A stretch of 37,528 nucleotides of DNA from Burkholderiales bacterium (GTDB lineage: Bacteria; Pseudomonadota; Gammaproteobacteria; Burkholderiales; Burkholderiaceae_C): assembly GCA_028868895.1 (NCBI GenBank), contig JAGWTP010000032.1, forward strand, positions 1 through 37,528. Reading direction: 5' to 3'. Shown one piece after another: positions 14,308 to 23,260 of this stretch (the stretch's first letter is position 1; each line of letters opens with the position of its first letter). Both the position numbers and the translations under genes were made by a program. A model generated the notes under the pieces. That model saw only the letters and a list, made by a program, of their open reading frames with translations. It did no database searches and had not been told where the DNA came from.

Positions 14308-15761
14308 TGCTGGCGCCGTTGCGGGCGCTGCTACGCGCACTGGCTCCGGCCCTGCTGCGTGCCCCGCTGCTGGGCAGCGCCCGGCGCATCGCGCCGCTGG
14401 CCTGGCCGGTGTTCGTCGGCCAGCTCGCGGTGCTGGCCTTCGCCACCATCGACACGATCATGGTGGCGCGCTACACCGCCATCGACCTGGCGGCGCTGGC
14501 GATCGGCGGCGCGGCCTACGTCACGGTGTTCGTCGGCCTGATGGGCATGGTGCTGGCGGTGGCGCCGATCGCCGGCCACCTGTTCGGCGCCGGCCGCCAC
14601 AAGGAATGCGGCCGGCAATTGCACCAGGCGATGTGGCTGGCGCTGGTGCTGTCGGTCGTCGGCAATGCGGCGTTGCTGTTCCCGCAGCCCTTCCTGAGCC
14701 TGTCGCAGGCCGGGCCCGAAGTGTCGGCCAAGGCGCGCGGCTACCTCGCCGCGCTGGCGTTCGCGTTGCCACCGGCCTTGCTCTTCACTGCCTTTCGCGG
14801 CTTCAACACCGCGGTGTCGCGGCCCAAGGTCGTGATGGCGCTGCAGCTCGCGGCCCTGTTGCTGAAGGTGCCGCTGACCGCGCTGCTGGTGTTCGGCGCC
14901 ACGCTGCCGGCGTCGCTCGGCGGCGGCCACCTGCATGCGCTGGGCACGCCGGGTTGCGGCGTCGCCACCGCGGTCGTGATGACGCTGCAGATGCTCGCCG
15001 CGCTGTGGGTGCTGCGGCGCGACCCGTTCTACGCCCGCTTCGAACTCGGCCGGCGCCCGCAGGCCGTCGATCGTGCGAGCCAGCGCGCGCTGCTGCGCCT
15101 GGGTGTGCCGATGGGCTTGTCGATCGCGATCGAGGTGAGCGGCTTCACCTTCATGGCGTTCTTCATTTCACGCCTGGGCGCCACGCCGGTGGCCGGGCAC
15201 CAGATCGCGCTGAATCTGGTGTCGATGATGTTCATGCTGCCGCTGGCGATCGGCAACGCCGCAAGCGCGCTGGTGGCCCAGCGCCTCGGTGCCGGCGACC
15301 CGTCCGACGCGCGCCGCCTCGGCTGGCACGGGCTGGAGCTCGGCGTGTCGATCGCCGCCAGCGTCAGCACGGTGGTGTACCTGGCGCGCGCGCCGATCCT
15401 GAACCTGTACACCCACGACGCCGTCATCGTCGACGCCGCGCTGCCGCTGTTGGCCTGGGTGGTGGTGTTCCATGTCGCCGACGCCGCACAAACGGTGTCG
15501 GCGTTCGTGCTGCGCGCCTACCGCGTCGCGACCGCGCCGATGGTGATCTACGCGATTGCGATCTGGGGCGTGGGCCTGGGCGGTGGCTACGCGGTGGCGT
15601 TCGACACCACCGGGTTGAGCCCCGCGTGGCTGCAAGGCGCGCAGGGTTTCTGGTCGGCCGCGACGGTCGGCCTGGTGGTTGCGGCGCTCGGCTTGAGCGG
15701 TTTCCTGCGCTGGATGTTGCATCAGCAGCCAACGACGCGCCCGCTTCACAACGGGCGCTGA
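14307..15761 (+). CDS. MATE family multidrug/cation efflux transporter
   Basis: This 484-residue inner-membrane protein has about twelve membrane helices in two similar halves, as in MATE exporters (NorM/DinF/YeeO). Recognisable parts are RRIAPLAWPVFVGQLAVLAF and TIDTIMVARY in helix 1, the second-half helix with GVPMGLSIAIEVSGFTFMAF, and GATPVAGHQIALNLVSMMFM followed by LPLAIGNAASALVAQRLGAG. MATE proteins exchange Na+ or H+ for organic cations and drugs. The substrate is not legible. The start is GTG at 14307, overlapping the stop of the DUF1289 gene; no nearer ATG keeps the first helix. It ends 13 bases before the convergent kinase gene. Confidence 0.88.
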   Translation: MLAPLRALLRALAPALLRAPLLGSARRIAPLAWPVFVGQLAVLAFATIDTIMVARYTAIDLAALAIGGAAYVTVFVGLMGMVLAVAPIAGHLFGAGRHKECGRQLHQAMWLALVLSVVGNAALLFPQPFLSLSQAGPEVSAKARGYLAALAFALPPALLFTAFRGFNTAVSRPKVVMALQLAALLLKVPLTALLVFGATLPASLGGGHLHALGTPGCGVATAVVMTLQMLAALWVLRRDPFYARFELGRRPQAVDRASQRALLRLGVPMGLSIAIEVSGFTFMAFFISRLGATPVAGHQIALNLVSMMFMLPLAIGNAASALVAQRLGAGDPSDARRLGWHGLELGVSIAASVSTVVYLARAPILNLYTHDAVIVDAALPLLAWVVVFHVADAAQTVSAFVLRAYRVATAPMVIYAIAIWGVGLGGGYAVAFDTTGLSPAWLQGAQGFWSAATVGLVVAALGLSGFLRWMLHQQPTTRPLHNGR

Positions 15762-15774
15762 CGACGCGTCGTGG

Positions 15775-17145
15775 TCAGGCCGCCGTCGGTCGGGCGAATG
15801 GCAGCGTCAGCACGAAGCAGCTGCCGCCGCCGCTGCGCCCTTCGCAACGCACGCTGCCGCCGTGGCGCTGCGCGATCTGCTTGACCAGGCTCAGGCCGAG
15901 ACCGACGCCCCCGGCCTGCTCGGCATGGCCGGGCAGGCGGAAGAACGCCTCGAAGATGCGCTCGCGCATCGCCTCGGGAACGCCCGGGCCGCGGTCGCAA
16001 ACGCGCAGCACCGCCTGGCCCGCGCCCGACTCGACGAACACCTCGACCTCGCTGCCGCCATAGCGGCGCGCATTCTCGAGCAGGTTGCGCAGCGCACGGC
16101 GCAGCAGGCGCTCCTCACCGACCACGGTGACCGGCGCGCCGTCGACCGACGCATCGACCCGCGCGGCCTCTTCGGCGGCGACGCCAAGCAACTCGACCGG
16201 CTCGTGGCGTTCGGGGGTCGGCGCCGCGTCGAGCCGGCTGGCGAGCAGCACCTCTTCGACCAGTGCATCGAGCTCGGCCACGTTGGTGTCGATCTCGCGC
16301 TTGAGCTTGTCGCGCTGCGGCGGCGCGGCGTCTTCGAGCATCGACACCGCCATCTTCATGCGCGCCAGCGGCGAGCGCAATTCGTGGCTGGCATTGGCCA
16401 GCAGCGACTGGTGCGATCGAACGAGTGTTTCGACGCGGGCGGCGGCCACGTTGAAGCTCGAAGCCACCGCGGCAACCTCGTCGTGCCCGCTGACCTCGAC
16501 GCGGTGGCCGAGCTCGCCGGCGCCGAACTGCTCGACGCCCTGCTTGAGCGCTTCGAGGCGGCGCGTCAGGCGTCGCACCACCGGGTAGGCGCCGGCGGCC
16601 ACGGCAATGAACAGCATCACCAGCACGATCACCAGCCCCAGGCCCTGCTGCAGCGCGCGCGGAAAAAACGGCCAGATCGGCGGGCCGTCGTCGGCGTCGC
16701 CACGGCGCGCACCCGGCGCCTCACGCCCAAGCTCGAGGCGCGCGCGCTCGGCGGCCTGGCGCGCCGCCCACGGACGCATGATCCACAGCGTACGGCCGTC
16801 GTCGAGCCGCACCGCCAGCCCGTGTACGACGCCCTCTTCCTGGCGCCGCGCGAACGATTGGGATTGGGCGATGCGCGCGCCGCCCGCGCTGTCCAGCGCC
16901 AGCGGCAGTCGCAGCCGGAACGACCAATCGAGCAGCGCCGCCGCCTGGTCGGCCGCCGGCGCGTCGCCGCCGGGCAGTGAATGCTGGATCAGCTCGGCCC
17001 ACGCCCCCATGCGCTCGGTGAGCAGGTGCTCGGCATGCGCGCGCTCCTGCTCCATGTGGCGCTGGAACACCCAGCCCGAGCCGGCCGCGAACAGCAGCAG
17101 CACCACCACCACGGTGATGTAGATGCGCAGGTACAGGCTTTTCAT
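15775..17145 (-). CDS. Sensor histidine kinase (CpxA/OmpR-class partner)
   Basis: The protein has 456 residues. Membrane helix 1 lies at about 8-28 and helix 2 at about 168-190, enclosing a periplasmic sensor loop of about 140 residues. A HAMP linker follows (190-242). The phospho-acceptor is His254 in SLLANASHELRSPLARM. The ATP-binding domain has LRNLLENARRYG (N box), VCDRGPGVPE (G1) and GGVGLGLSLVKQI (G2). It autophosphorylates and passes phosphate to the adjacent response regulator. The upstream LTXXQ periplasmic protein points to envelope-stress sensing like CpxA, but the sensor loop is not itself diagnostic. It follows the regulator by 24 bases. Confidence 0.9.
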   Translation of the reverse strand: MKSLYLRIYITVVVVLLLFAAGSGWVFQRHMEQERAHAEHLLTERMGAWAELIQHSLPGGDAPAADQAAALLDWSFRLRLPLALDSAGGARIAQSQSFARRQEEGVVHGLAVRLDDGRTLWIMRPWAARQAAERARLELGREAPGARRGDADDGPPIWPFFPRALQQGLGLVIVLVMLFIAVAAGAYPVVRRLTRRLEALKQGVEQFGAGELGHRVEVSGHDEVAAVASSFNVAAARVETLVRSHQSLLANASHELRSPLARMKMAVSMLEDAAPPQRDKLKREIDTNVAELDALVEEVLLASRLDAAPTPERHEPVELLGVAAEEAARVDASVDGAPVTVVGEERLLRRALRNLLENARRYGGSEVEVFVESGAGQAVLRVCDRGPGVPEAMRERIFEAFFRLPGHAEQAGGVGLGLSLVKQIAQRHGGSVRCEGRSGGGSCFVLTLPFARPTAA

Positions 17146-17169
17146 GCCGGCATCATGCCGCGCGCTGCG

Positions 17170-17886
17170 TCACTCGTTCGTGGCGTCGGCATCCTGCTTG
17201 CGCGCGAACATGTAGCCCGCGCCGCGCACCGTGAGCACCCGGCGCGGCAGCTTCGGGTCGTCTTCGATGACGGCGCGGATGCGCGAGATGTGCACGTCGA
17301 TCGAACGGTCGTAGGCCTCGAGCGGGTGGCCCTTCAGCGCGTCCATGATCTGGTCGCGCGAGAGCACGCGGCCAGGGCTTTGCGCGAGCACCACGAGCAG
17401 GTCGAACTGGTGGCCGGTGAGGTCGCAGATCGCCCCTTCGAGCCGCGCCACGCGCGCACCGAGGTCGACCTCGAGGCGGCCGAAGCGCAGCACGTCGTCG
17501 CCGGCCGGCTGCGGCGTGGCGCGCCGCAGCAGCGCCTTGACCCGCGCAAGCAGCTCGCGCGGCTCGAACGGCTTGGGCAGGTAGTCGTCGGCGCCGAGTT
17601 CGAGGCCGATGATGCGGTCCATCGGCTCGCCGCGCGCCGTCAGCATCAGCAGCGGCAGGTGGCGGTGGCGGGCTTCGGCGCGCAGTGCGCGGCACAGGTC
17701 GAGGCCGTCGCCGTCGGGCAGCATCAGGTCGAGCACCAGCGCGTCGAAGGTCTGCGCCGCGAGGCGCTCGCGGCCTGCGGCGAGCGAGCCGGCGATCTCG
17801 ACGTCGAAGCCGGCATTGCGCAGGTACTCACCCACCATTGATGACAGTCGCGCGTCGTCGTCGATCAGCAGCAGGCGGGCAGTCAT
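17170..17886 (-). CDS. OmpR-family response regulator (CpxR-like)
   Basis: The protein has 238 residues. The receiver domain spans 1-120, with acidic pocket IDDD (9-11), phospho-acceptor Asp53 in LVLDLMLPDGDG, Thr83 and Lys105 in LPKPFEPRELL. The C-terminal winged helix of OmpR type spans about 130-228 (LTGHQFDLLVVLAQSPGRVL, YDRSIDVHISRIRAVIEDD, LTVRGAGYMF). It should bind promoter DNA when phosphorylated. The ATG at 17886 gives the normal N-terminus. In the same frame an ATG at 17991 overlaps the stop of the upstream LTXXQ gene (TGATG) and would add 35 residues unlike any receiver; neither start has a clear ribosome site. Order is LTXXQ protein, regulator, kinase. Confidence 0.9.
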   Translation of the reverse strand: MTARLLLIDDDARLSSMVGEYLRNAGFDVEIAGSLAAGRERLAAQTFDALVLDLMLPDGDGLDLCRALRAEARHRHLPLLMLTARGEPMDRIIGLELGADDYLPKPFEPRELLARVKALLRRATPQPAGDDVLRFGRLEVDLGARVARLEGAICDLTGHQFDLLVVLAQSPGRVLSRDQIMDALKGHPLEAYDRSIDVHISRIRAVIEDDPKLPRRVLTVRGAGYMFARKQDADATNE

Positions 17887-17990
17887 GGCGTGGGCAGCGT
17901 TGGTGGCGGGAGCGGTGGAGGATACCGCCGCGCCTTGCGACGCCAGCGCGCTCAGACCGGTGTGGGATGTCAGCATGGGTGGCAATCGCA

Positions 17991-18560
17991 TCACTGCTTC
18001 GGACGTTCGTGGTGCTCGCGCTGCATGCGCTCGTGCATCATCGCCTCGTGCCGCTTCATCCGTTCACCGAGCGCGGCGCGCTGTTCGGGCGTGAGCACCT
18101 TGCTCACGTCGAGCATGGCCTGCAGCACCCGCTTGCTCGCCTGGTCGTGCTGCGCCAGCATTTGCTGGCGCAGTGCCTCGGCGGCACCGGCATCGACGGT
18201 CGGCGCCATGAAGACCGCCAGCCACTTCTCGTGCAGGGCGCGTCCGGCGTCGCGTTGCGCCTTCAGGTCGGCCGCCGCGGCGATCACGATCTGCTTGATT
18301 TGGTCGCGCTGGGCCCCGGTGGCGTTCAGGCCGTCGAGCATGCGATCGACGCTGCTGCCGATGCGCTGCGGCGTGCCGCCGAACATCATCATGCCGGCGG
18401 GGCCGCCGCCCATGCCACCGCCGCCGGCCGCGTGATGGCCTTGCGCATGCGCCGAAAGCGCGAAGCTGGTCGCTGCCACCAGCACCACGCTGCCGAGGAT
18501 CAGCCGCACCGTGAGCGCGGAACGGCGCCGCGCCACGCTTGCCATCGTCACTTCACGCAT
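17991..18560 (-). CDS. Periplasmic LTXXQ (Spy/CpxP-family) protein
   Basis: The protein has 189 residues. A signal peptide is present (about 1-40, LILGSVVLVAATSFALSAHA then QG). The mature part starts with a His/Gly/Met-rich stretch (HHAAGGGGMGGGPAGMMM), then helices with Gln/Arg/Lys and the motif VLTPEQRAALGERMKRHE, the LTXXQ signature of Spy and CpxP. These periplasmic chaperones bind misfolded protein, and CpxP also restrains the Cpx kinase. The His/Met-rich segment may bind metal, an inference. The ATG at 18560 has GGAG 6 bases upstream. It is the first gene of an operon with a response regulator and kinase, a close parallel to cpxP-cpxRA. A candidate CpxR box lies about 78 bases upstream. 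Confidence 0.85.
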   Translation of the reverse strand: MREVTMASVARRRSALTVRLILGSVVLVAATSFALSAHAQGHHAAGGGGMGGGPAGMMMFGGTPQRIGSSVDRMLDGLNATGAQRDQIKQIVIAAAADLKAQRDAGRALHEKWLAVFMAPTVDAGAAEALRQQMLAQHDQASKRVLQAMLDVSKVLTPEQRAALGERMKRHEAMMHERMQREHHERPKQ

Positions 18561-18637
18561 CGCCATCTCCGCACATCGGGACCGAGCGCCCGCCAGCGCA
18601 CTGTGGCCGGCCCCGGTCAACCCGGCTTGGCTGGGCA

Positions 18638-18652
18638 GTAAAGATGTGTGAA
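18638..18652 (-). promoter_or_regulatory. Candidate CpxR-type box upstream of the LTXXQ operon
   Basis: The plus strand reads GTAAA-GATGT-GTGAA, 9 of 10 matches to the enterobacterial CpxR box GTAAA-N5-GTAAA. It is an AT-rich island in very GC-rich DNA, 78 bases upstream of the LTXXQ start, and so is well placed for autoregulation. A -35-like TTGACC (18615-18620, minus) lies about 17 bases further on; the -10 is unclear. Confidence 0.5.
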
Positions 18653-18663
18653 GGCGTGCGGCG

Positions 18664-18683
18664 TGACCGAGTGAACCCGGTCA
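18664..18683 (-). terminator. Small inverted repeat at the end of the 82-residue ORF
   Basis: TGACCG and CGGTCA form a 6-bp stem with an 8-base loop, overlapping the stop codon of the 82-residue ORF. There is no U-run, so its role as a terminator is doubtful. Confidence 0.25.
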
Positions 18684-18929
18684 GCCGCGCAGCAGCGGTG
18701 CCAGCTTGGCCAACGCGTAGGCGCCCAGCGCCAGCACGACCACGCAAGCCAGCAGCAAGGTCTTGAAGCCGAACCGGCTGCGCTGTCGCGTTGCGAGCTG
18801 CGGGCGCAGCGGCTCGTCGATCGGGTGGTAGCCCGACAACACCGAGTAGCTCGTCGACACCATGAACTCCGACGGGCGCTCGTCGACCGGTTCCTCATCC
18901 CAACCGAAAACATGCGTTTGCTTTGCCAT
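18681..18929 (-). CDS. Small membrane protein, 82 residues, unknown function
   Basis: The product begins with a hydrophilic, acidic part (MAKQTHVFGWDEEPVDERPS) and a Ser/Tyr-rich segment (EFMVSTSYSVLSGYHPIDEP). It ends with one membrane helix (about 55-78, FKTLLLACVVVLALGAYALA) and a short tail. I would expect it in the inner membrane as a C-terminally anchored protein with the N-terminus in the cytoplasm. The frame opens further upstream without a better start, and no clear ribosome site precedes this ATG. It lies 120 bases upstream of the LTXXQ gene on the same strand, with a candidate regulatory box between them. I recognise no named family. Confidence 0.65.
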   Translation of the reverse strand: MAKQTHVFGWDEEPVDERPSEFMVSTSYSVLSGYHPIDEPLRPQLATRQRSRFGFKTLLLACVVVLALGAYALAKLAPLLRG

Positions 18930-18978
18930 GGACGAATTGTGCTGACGCGGCGCCCGAGCCTCCAACCCGCGACTCAGG

Positions 18979-19011
18979 GGGTGACACTCGCGCCGGCGCG
19001 TCACCCGTGAC
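18979..19011. repeat. Nested inverted repeats with three GTGAC/GTCAC half-sites
   Basis: GGGTGAC (18979-18985) pairs with GTCACCC (19000-19006). Inside them lies the palindrome CGCGCCGGCGCG (18989-19000), and GTCAC-CC-GTGAC (19000-19011) overlaps the right arm. It lies in the 275-base gap between the divergent 82-residue ORF and the small lipoprotein. It could be an operator for either gene; no protein is known to bind it. Confidence 0.35.
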
Positions 19012-19204
19012 GAATTGCCGCATGCACCGCATTCGCGCGTGGGTGCGCCGGCAAGCTGGCACACTGTTCGGGTTCGTTCACGGTAGAACCCGACCACGCG
19101 AATCGCGTTCACCAGGCACGCGGCTCGAGCATGTCGGGCGCGAGCCGGCCCCCCCATGTCGCCCGACCCGATTGAAAGTCGCGTGACCGCAGCAGGAATC
19201 ACAC

Positions 19205-19570
19205 ATGTCGAAAATCGCAGCCTCGTTCCTGATCGCGTGCCTCATCGCCGGTTGTGCCAGTGAGGCGCCACCCGCCGGCCATGCGGTGGTGCGGTCGGCC
19301 CCGCCACGCAACCATGTCTCGGCGATCACGAACTACTTCGACGCCACCATTCGCGGCGTCGATCCGAACCGCGAAATCGTGATCGGCACACCGCAACGAG
19401 GCGCGTGCCCGATGGGTGGCAGCACCGGTGGCTATGTCGGTTGGGTCGTGCCGGTGGAGTACAAGACCCGCACCAAGGACAGCAGCGTGGTCACGATCAC
19501 GAACTACTTCTTCTGGTTCAGCGACGAGGTGATCCGCGGCGTGACGCGGCGCATGGAAGTCTGCCCTTGA
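19205..19570 (+). CDS. Small lipoprotein, unknown function
   Basis: The protein has 121 residues. It begins MSKIAASFLIACLIAGCASE, with the lipobox LIAGC, so it should be cut and lipid-anchored to a membrane facing the periplasm. The mature part has an NHVSAITNYFDATIRG segment, CPMGGSTGGYVGWVVPVEYK and VTITNYFFWFSDEVIRGVTR. The last residues, MEVCP, include a second Cys that may pair with the one in CPMGG. ITNYF occurs twice, which suggests a small internal repeat. It could be an outer-membrane or periplasmic accessory protein. The start ATG has AGGAATCAC upstream. I recognise no named family. Confidence 0.7.
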   Translation: MSKIAASFLIACLIAGCASEAPPAGHAVVRSAPPRNHVSAITNYFDATIRGVDPNREIVIGTPQRGACPMGGSTGGYVGWVVPVEYKTRTKDSSVVTITNYFFWFSDEVIRGVTRRMEVCP

Positions 19571-19904
19571 CGGCAGCGCTGCGGGGCGAAGCTGGAACGG
19601 TGCGGCACCGTGGTGAAGGGATGTCGTCCGGGAGCGGAGTTCACCATCACGGCTCCGGAGTTGGCCGCGGCAGCCGACGTGCGGTACCGGGATCACGATG
19701 CGTTGCTCGGCCTGGGTGAGCGCCTTGCGCCGGCAGGGCCCGGCAGACCAACGAGCTTTTGCGCGCCCCTCGATGGAGGTCGACATCTCCCAATCGGAGA
19801 AGCCGTTGTCTCACCACAGCCCGTTCAAGCGCCTTGCGACGCGATGGGCGAGACGGTGGGCACCAAGGAAAACGGGCCGATAAGGCCCGTCAATGCTTGC
19901 GTGT
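19571..19904. other. 334-base stretch without a supported gene
   Basis: The stretch lies between the small lipoprotein and tRNA-Ser. It contains the tRNA terminator (19863-19890) at its right end. Otherwise I see no promoter, repeat or ORF with a family match or ribosome site. Open frames run through it on both strands, as expected in GC-rich DNA; one reads antisense to the lipoprotein, another antisense to the tRNA. Confidence 0.6.
19863..19890 (-). terminator. Rho-independent terminator after tRNA-Ser
   Basis: ACGGGCC (19872-19878) and GGCCCGT (19884-19890) form a perfect 7-bp stem with a 5-base loop. On the minus strand it is followed by TTTTCCTTGG. It lies 14 bases past the tRNA CCA end. 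Confidence 0.8.
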
Positions 19905-19995
19905 TGGTGGAGAGGGTGGGATTCGAACCCACGTCACGGCATAACCGTGAACCGGATTTCGAGTCCGGCGCATTCGACCACTCTGCCACCTCTCC
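19905..19995 (-). tRNA. tRNA-Ser, anticodon CGA
   Basis: A 91-base class II tRNA. Acceptor stem GGAGAGG pairs with CCTCTCC. The anticodon stem CCGGA/TCCGG holds loop CTCGAAA, giving CGA, which reads TCG. A long variable arm (TTCACGGTTATGCCGTGAC region) is typical of tRNA-Ser. The T-arm is GTGGG-TTCGAAT-CCCAC and CCA is encoded. It follows serS on the same strand, 91 bases after the stop. Confidence 0.95.
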
Positions 19996-20061
19996 GGTAA
20001 CCCCGGGGCCGCGATCTCACGATCTTGGCCACCCACTCGGCGGGTCTGAGCCGAGCCGCAA

Positions 20062-21557
<1,496 letters not shown>

Positions 21558-21611
21558 TGCCGGGCACATCCGAATCGACGTGCGCCATGCATCGAATCTC
21601 AAAGGAATCCA

Positions 21612-22121
21612 ATGTTCAAGTTCAAAGCCCTGGTACTGGCCGCCGCGCTGGCAACTCCGCTGGTCGCATCCGCCGCTCAGTACACCTTCGTCGGCTCCTG
21701 GCAAGTGGATCAAGGGCCGTCGTGGCGCACGAATCCGCCGGTCTATTCGGGCCAGGAAGCCGCGGCCCTGCTGTTCGGCGGCAGTTTCAGCGACTACGCG
21801 ATCTCTATCGATGCGAATCCGGCGAATGTCACCCACACGGCCTGGTACGACGGCTGGGGCGTGCATGACAGCAACGGCACGGGTGTTGACAACATCTTCG
21901 CCGACAACTTCCACAAGGACACTGGCGGGACCGGGTACAACTCCGCTCCGGGGACCGGCAGCGCCTTTTCCAGCTACGTCAGCGACGGTCTGTTTGGTGC
22001 CAAGTACACCAACTACGCCTATCGCGTGGCTGCCGTTCCCGAGCCGCAAACCTATGCGCTGATGGGCTTGGGTCTTGCCGCGGTGGCTATGGCCCGACGG
22101 CGCAACAAGTCCGTCGCTTGA
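21612..22121 (+). CDS. PEP-CTERM sorting domain protein
   Basis: The protein has 169 residues. A signal peptide is present (about 1-21, KALVLAAALATPLVASAA). The C-terminus holds a PEP-CTERM sorting tag: VPEPQTYALMGLGLAAVAMA then RRRNK, i.e. the PEP motif, a membrane helix and a basic end. Exosortase cuts at the PEP and places the protein at the cell surface or in exopolysaccharide. The mature part is Gly/Asn/Ser/Tyr-rich and likely a beta fold (YTFVGSWQVDQGPSWRTNPP, GWGVHDSNGTGVDNIF). AAAGGA precedes the ATG by 6 bases. It is a single gene; no exosortase is in the window. Its role is unknown. Confidence 0.88.
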   Translation: MFKFKALVLAAALATPLVASAAQYTFVGSWQVDQGPSWRTNPPVYSGQEAAALLFGGSFSDYAISIDANPANVTHTAWYDGWGVHDSNGTGVDNIFADNFHKDTGGTGYNSAPGTGSAFSSYVSDGLFGAKYTNYAYRVAAVPEPQTYALMGLGLAAVAMARRRNKSVA

Positions 22122-22173
22122 TCTCGCAAGTCAACAACCTGCCGATTGCGGCATCGTGACGCGAGTTGAGCTT

Positions 22174-22210
22174 GCTCGGCGCCCCGATTTATCGGGGTGC
22201 CCCGCCGAGC
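22174..22210. terminator. Hairpin terminator between convergent genes
   Basis: An 8-bp outer stem (GCTCGGCG/CGCCGAGC) encloses a 6-bp inner stem (CCCCGA/TCGGGG) with loop TTTA and a 5-base bulge. It lies between the convergent PEP-CTERM and quinone-reductase genes. The U-run is short (GATTT on the plus side), so it may act partly through Rho. Confidence 0.55.
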
Positions 22211-22235
22211 GATTTCCCCCCCTCAATGGTCTGAG

Positions 22236-23231
22236 TCAAGGCAGCAGCACGCTGCACCCGGTCGTCTTGCGCGCTTCCAGGTCGCGGTGCGCGCGGGCCA
22301 CATCGGCGAGCGGGTAGCGCTGCTCGATGTGGATCTTGACCTTGCCGCTGGTCACCATCGCGAACAGGTCGTCGGCCATCGCTTGCGTCGCTTCGCGGGT
22401 GGCGATGTGGGTGAACAGCGTGGCGCGGGTCAGGTAGAGCGACCCCTTCGCGCCGAGGATGCCTGGCGCGATCGGCGGCACGACGCCCGAGGCGTTGCCG
22501 AAGCTGGCCATCAGCCCGAACGGGCGCAGGCAGTCGAGCGACTTCTCGAAGGTGTCCTTGCCGACCGAGTCGTAGACCACCTTCACGCCCTTGCCGCCGG
22601 TGATCTCCTTGACGCGGGCGACGAAGTCTTCGGTGCGGTAGTTGATCGTGAAGGCGGCGCCGTTGGCGCGCGCCAGCGCGCACTTCTCGTCGGAGCCTGC
22701 CGTGCCGATCAGCTGCAGGCCGAGCGCCTTGGCCCACTGGCAGGCGATCAGGCCGACGCCACCGGCCGCGGCGTGGAACAGCACGAAATCGCCGCTCTGC
22801 AGGCCTTCCTGCGGCAGCGTCTTGCGCAGCAGGTATTGCGCCGTGAGGCCCTTGAGCATCATCGCCGCACCGGTCTCGAACGAGATCGCGTCGGGCAGCT
22901 TCACGACGGTCTTGGCGGGCATCACGCGCAGCGTGCAGTAGCTGCCGGGCGGGTTGCTGGCGTAGGCGGCGCGGTCGCCGGCCTTCAGGTGCGTCACGCC
23001 CGCACCCACCGCTTCGACCACGCCGGCGGCCTCCATGCCGAGCGAGAGCGGCATCGGCAACTGGTAGACGCCCGAGCGCTGGTACACATCGATGAAGTTC
23101 AGGCCGCAGGCATGGTGGCGGATGCGGATCTCGCCCGGGCCGGGGTCGCCGACCGGCAGGTCGACGAGGTGCATCGCTTCGGGGCCGCCGTGCTGGTCGA
23201 CGCGGATCGTGGGGCTGGTTTGTGTGGTCAT
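22236..23231 (-). CDS. NADPH:quinone oxidoreductase (QOR subfamily of MDR)
   Basis: The protein has 331 residues, medium-chain dehydrogenase type without structural zinc Cys. An N-terminal GroES-like domain (HHACGLNFIDVYQRSGVYQL, then SLGMEAAGVVEAVGAGV) precedes the Rossmann part with FVLFHAAAGGVGLIACQWAK, the NADPH-binding motif. The C-terminus has the QOR ending. These enzymes reduce quinones with NADPH, usually by one electron. The ATG has GGAG 8 bases upstream. It is convergent with the PEP-CTERM gene and divergent from a DUF2007 gene, with an inverted repeat between. The natural substrate is not legible; qor1-type function is likely. Confidence 0.85.
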   Translation of the reverse strand: MTTQTSPTIRVDQHGGPEAMHLVDLPVGDPGPGEIRIRHHACGLNFIDVYQRSGVYQLPMPLSLGMEAAGVVEAVGAGVTHLKAGDRAAYASNPPGSYCTLRVMPAKTVVKLPDAISFETGAAMMLKGLTAQYLLRKTLPQEGLQSGDFVLFHAAAGGVGLIACQWAKALGLQLIGTAGSDEKCALARANGAAFTINYRTEDFVARVKEITGGKGVKVVYDSVGKDTFEKSLDCLRPFGLMASFGNASGVVPPIAPGILGAKGSLYLTRATLFTHIATREATQAMADDLFAMVTSGKVKIHIEQRYPLADVARAHRDLEARKTTGCSVLLP

Positions 23232-23260
23232 GGAAGTCTCCGTGGGTGGGTCCGTTGCAC

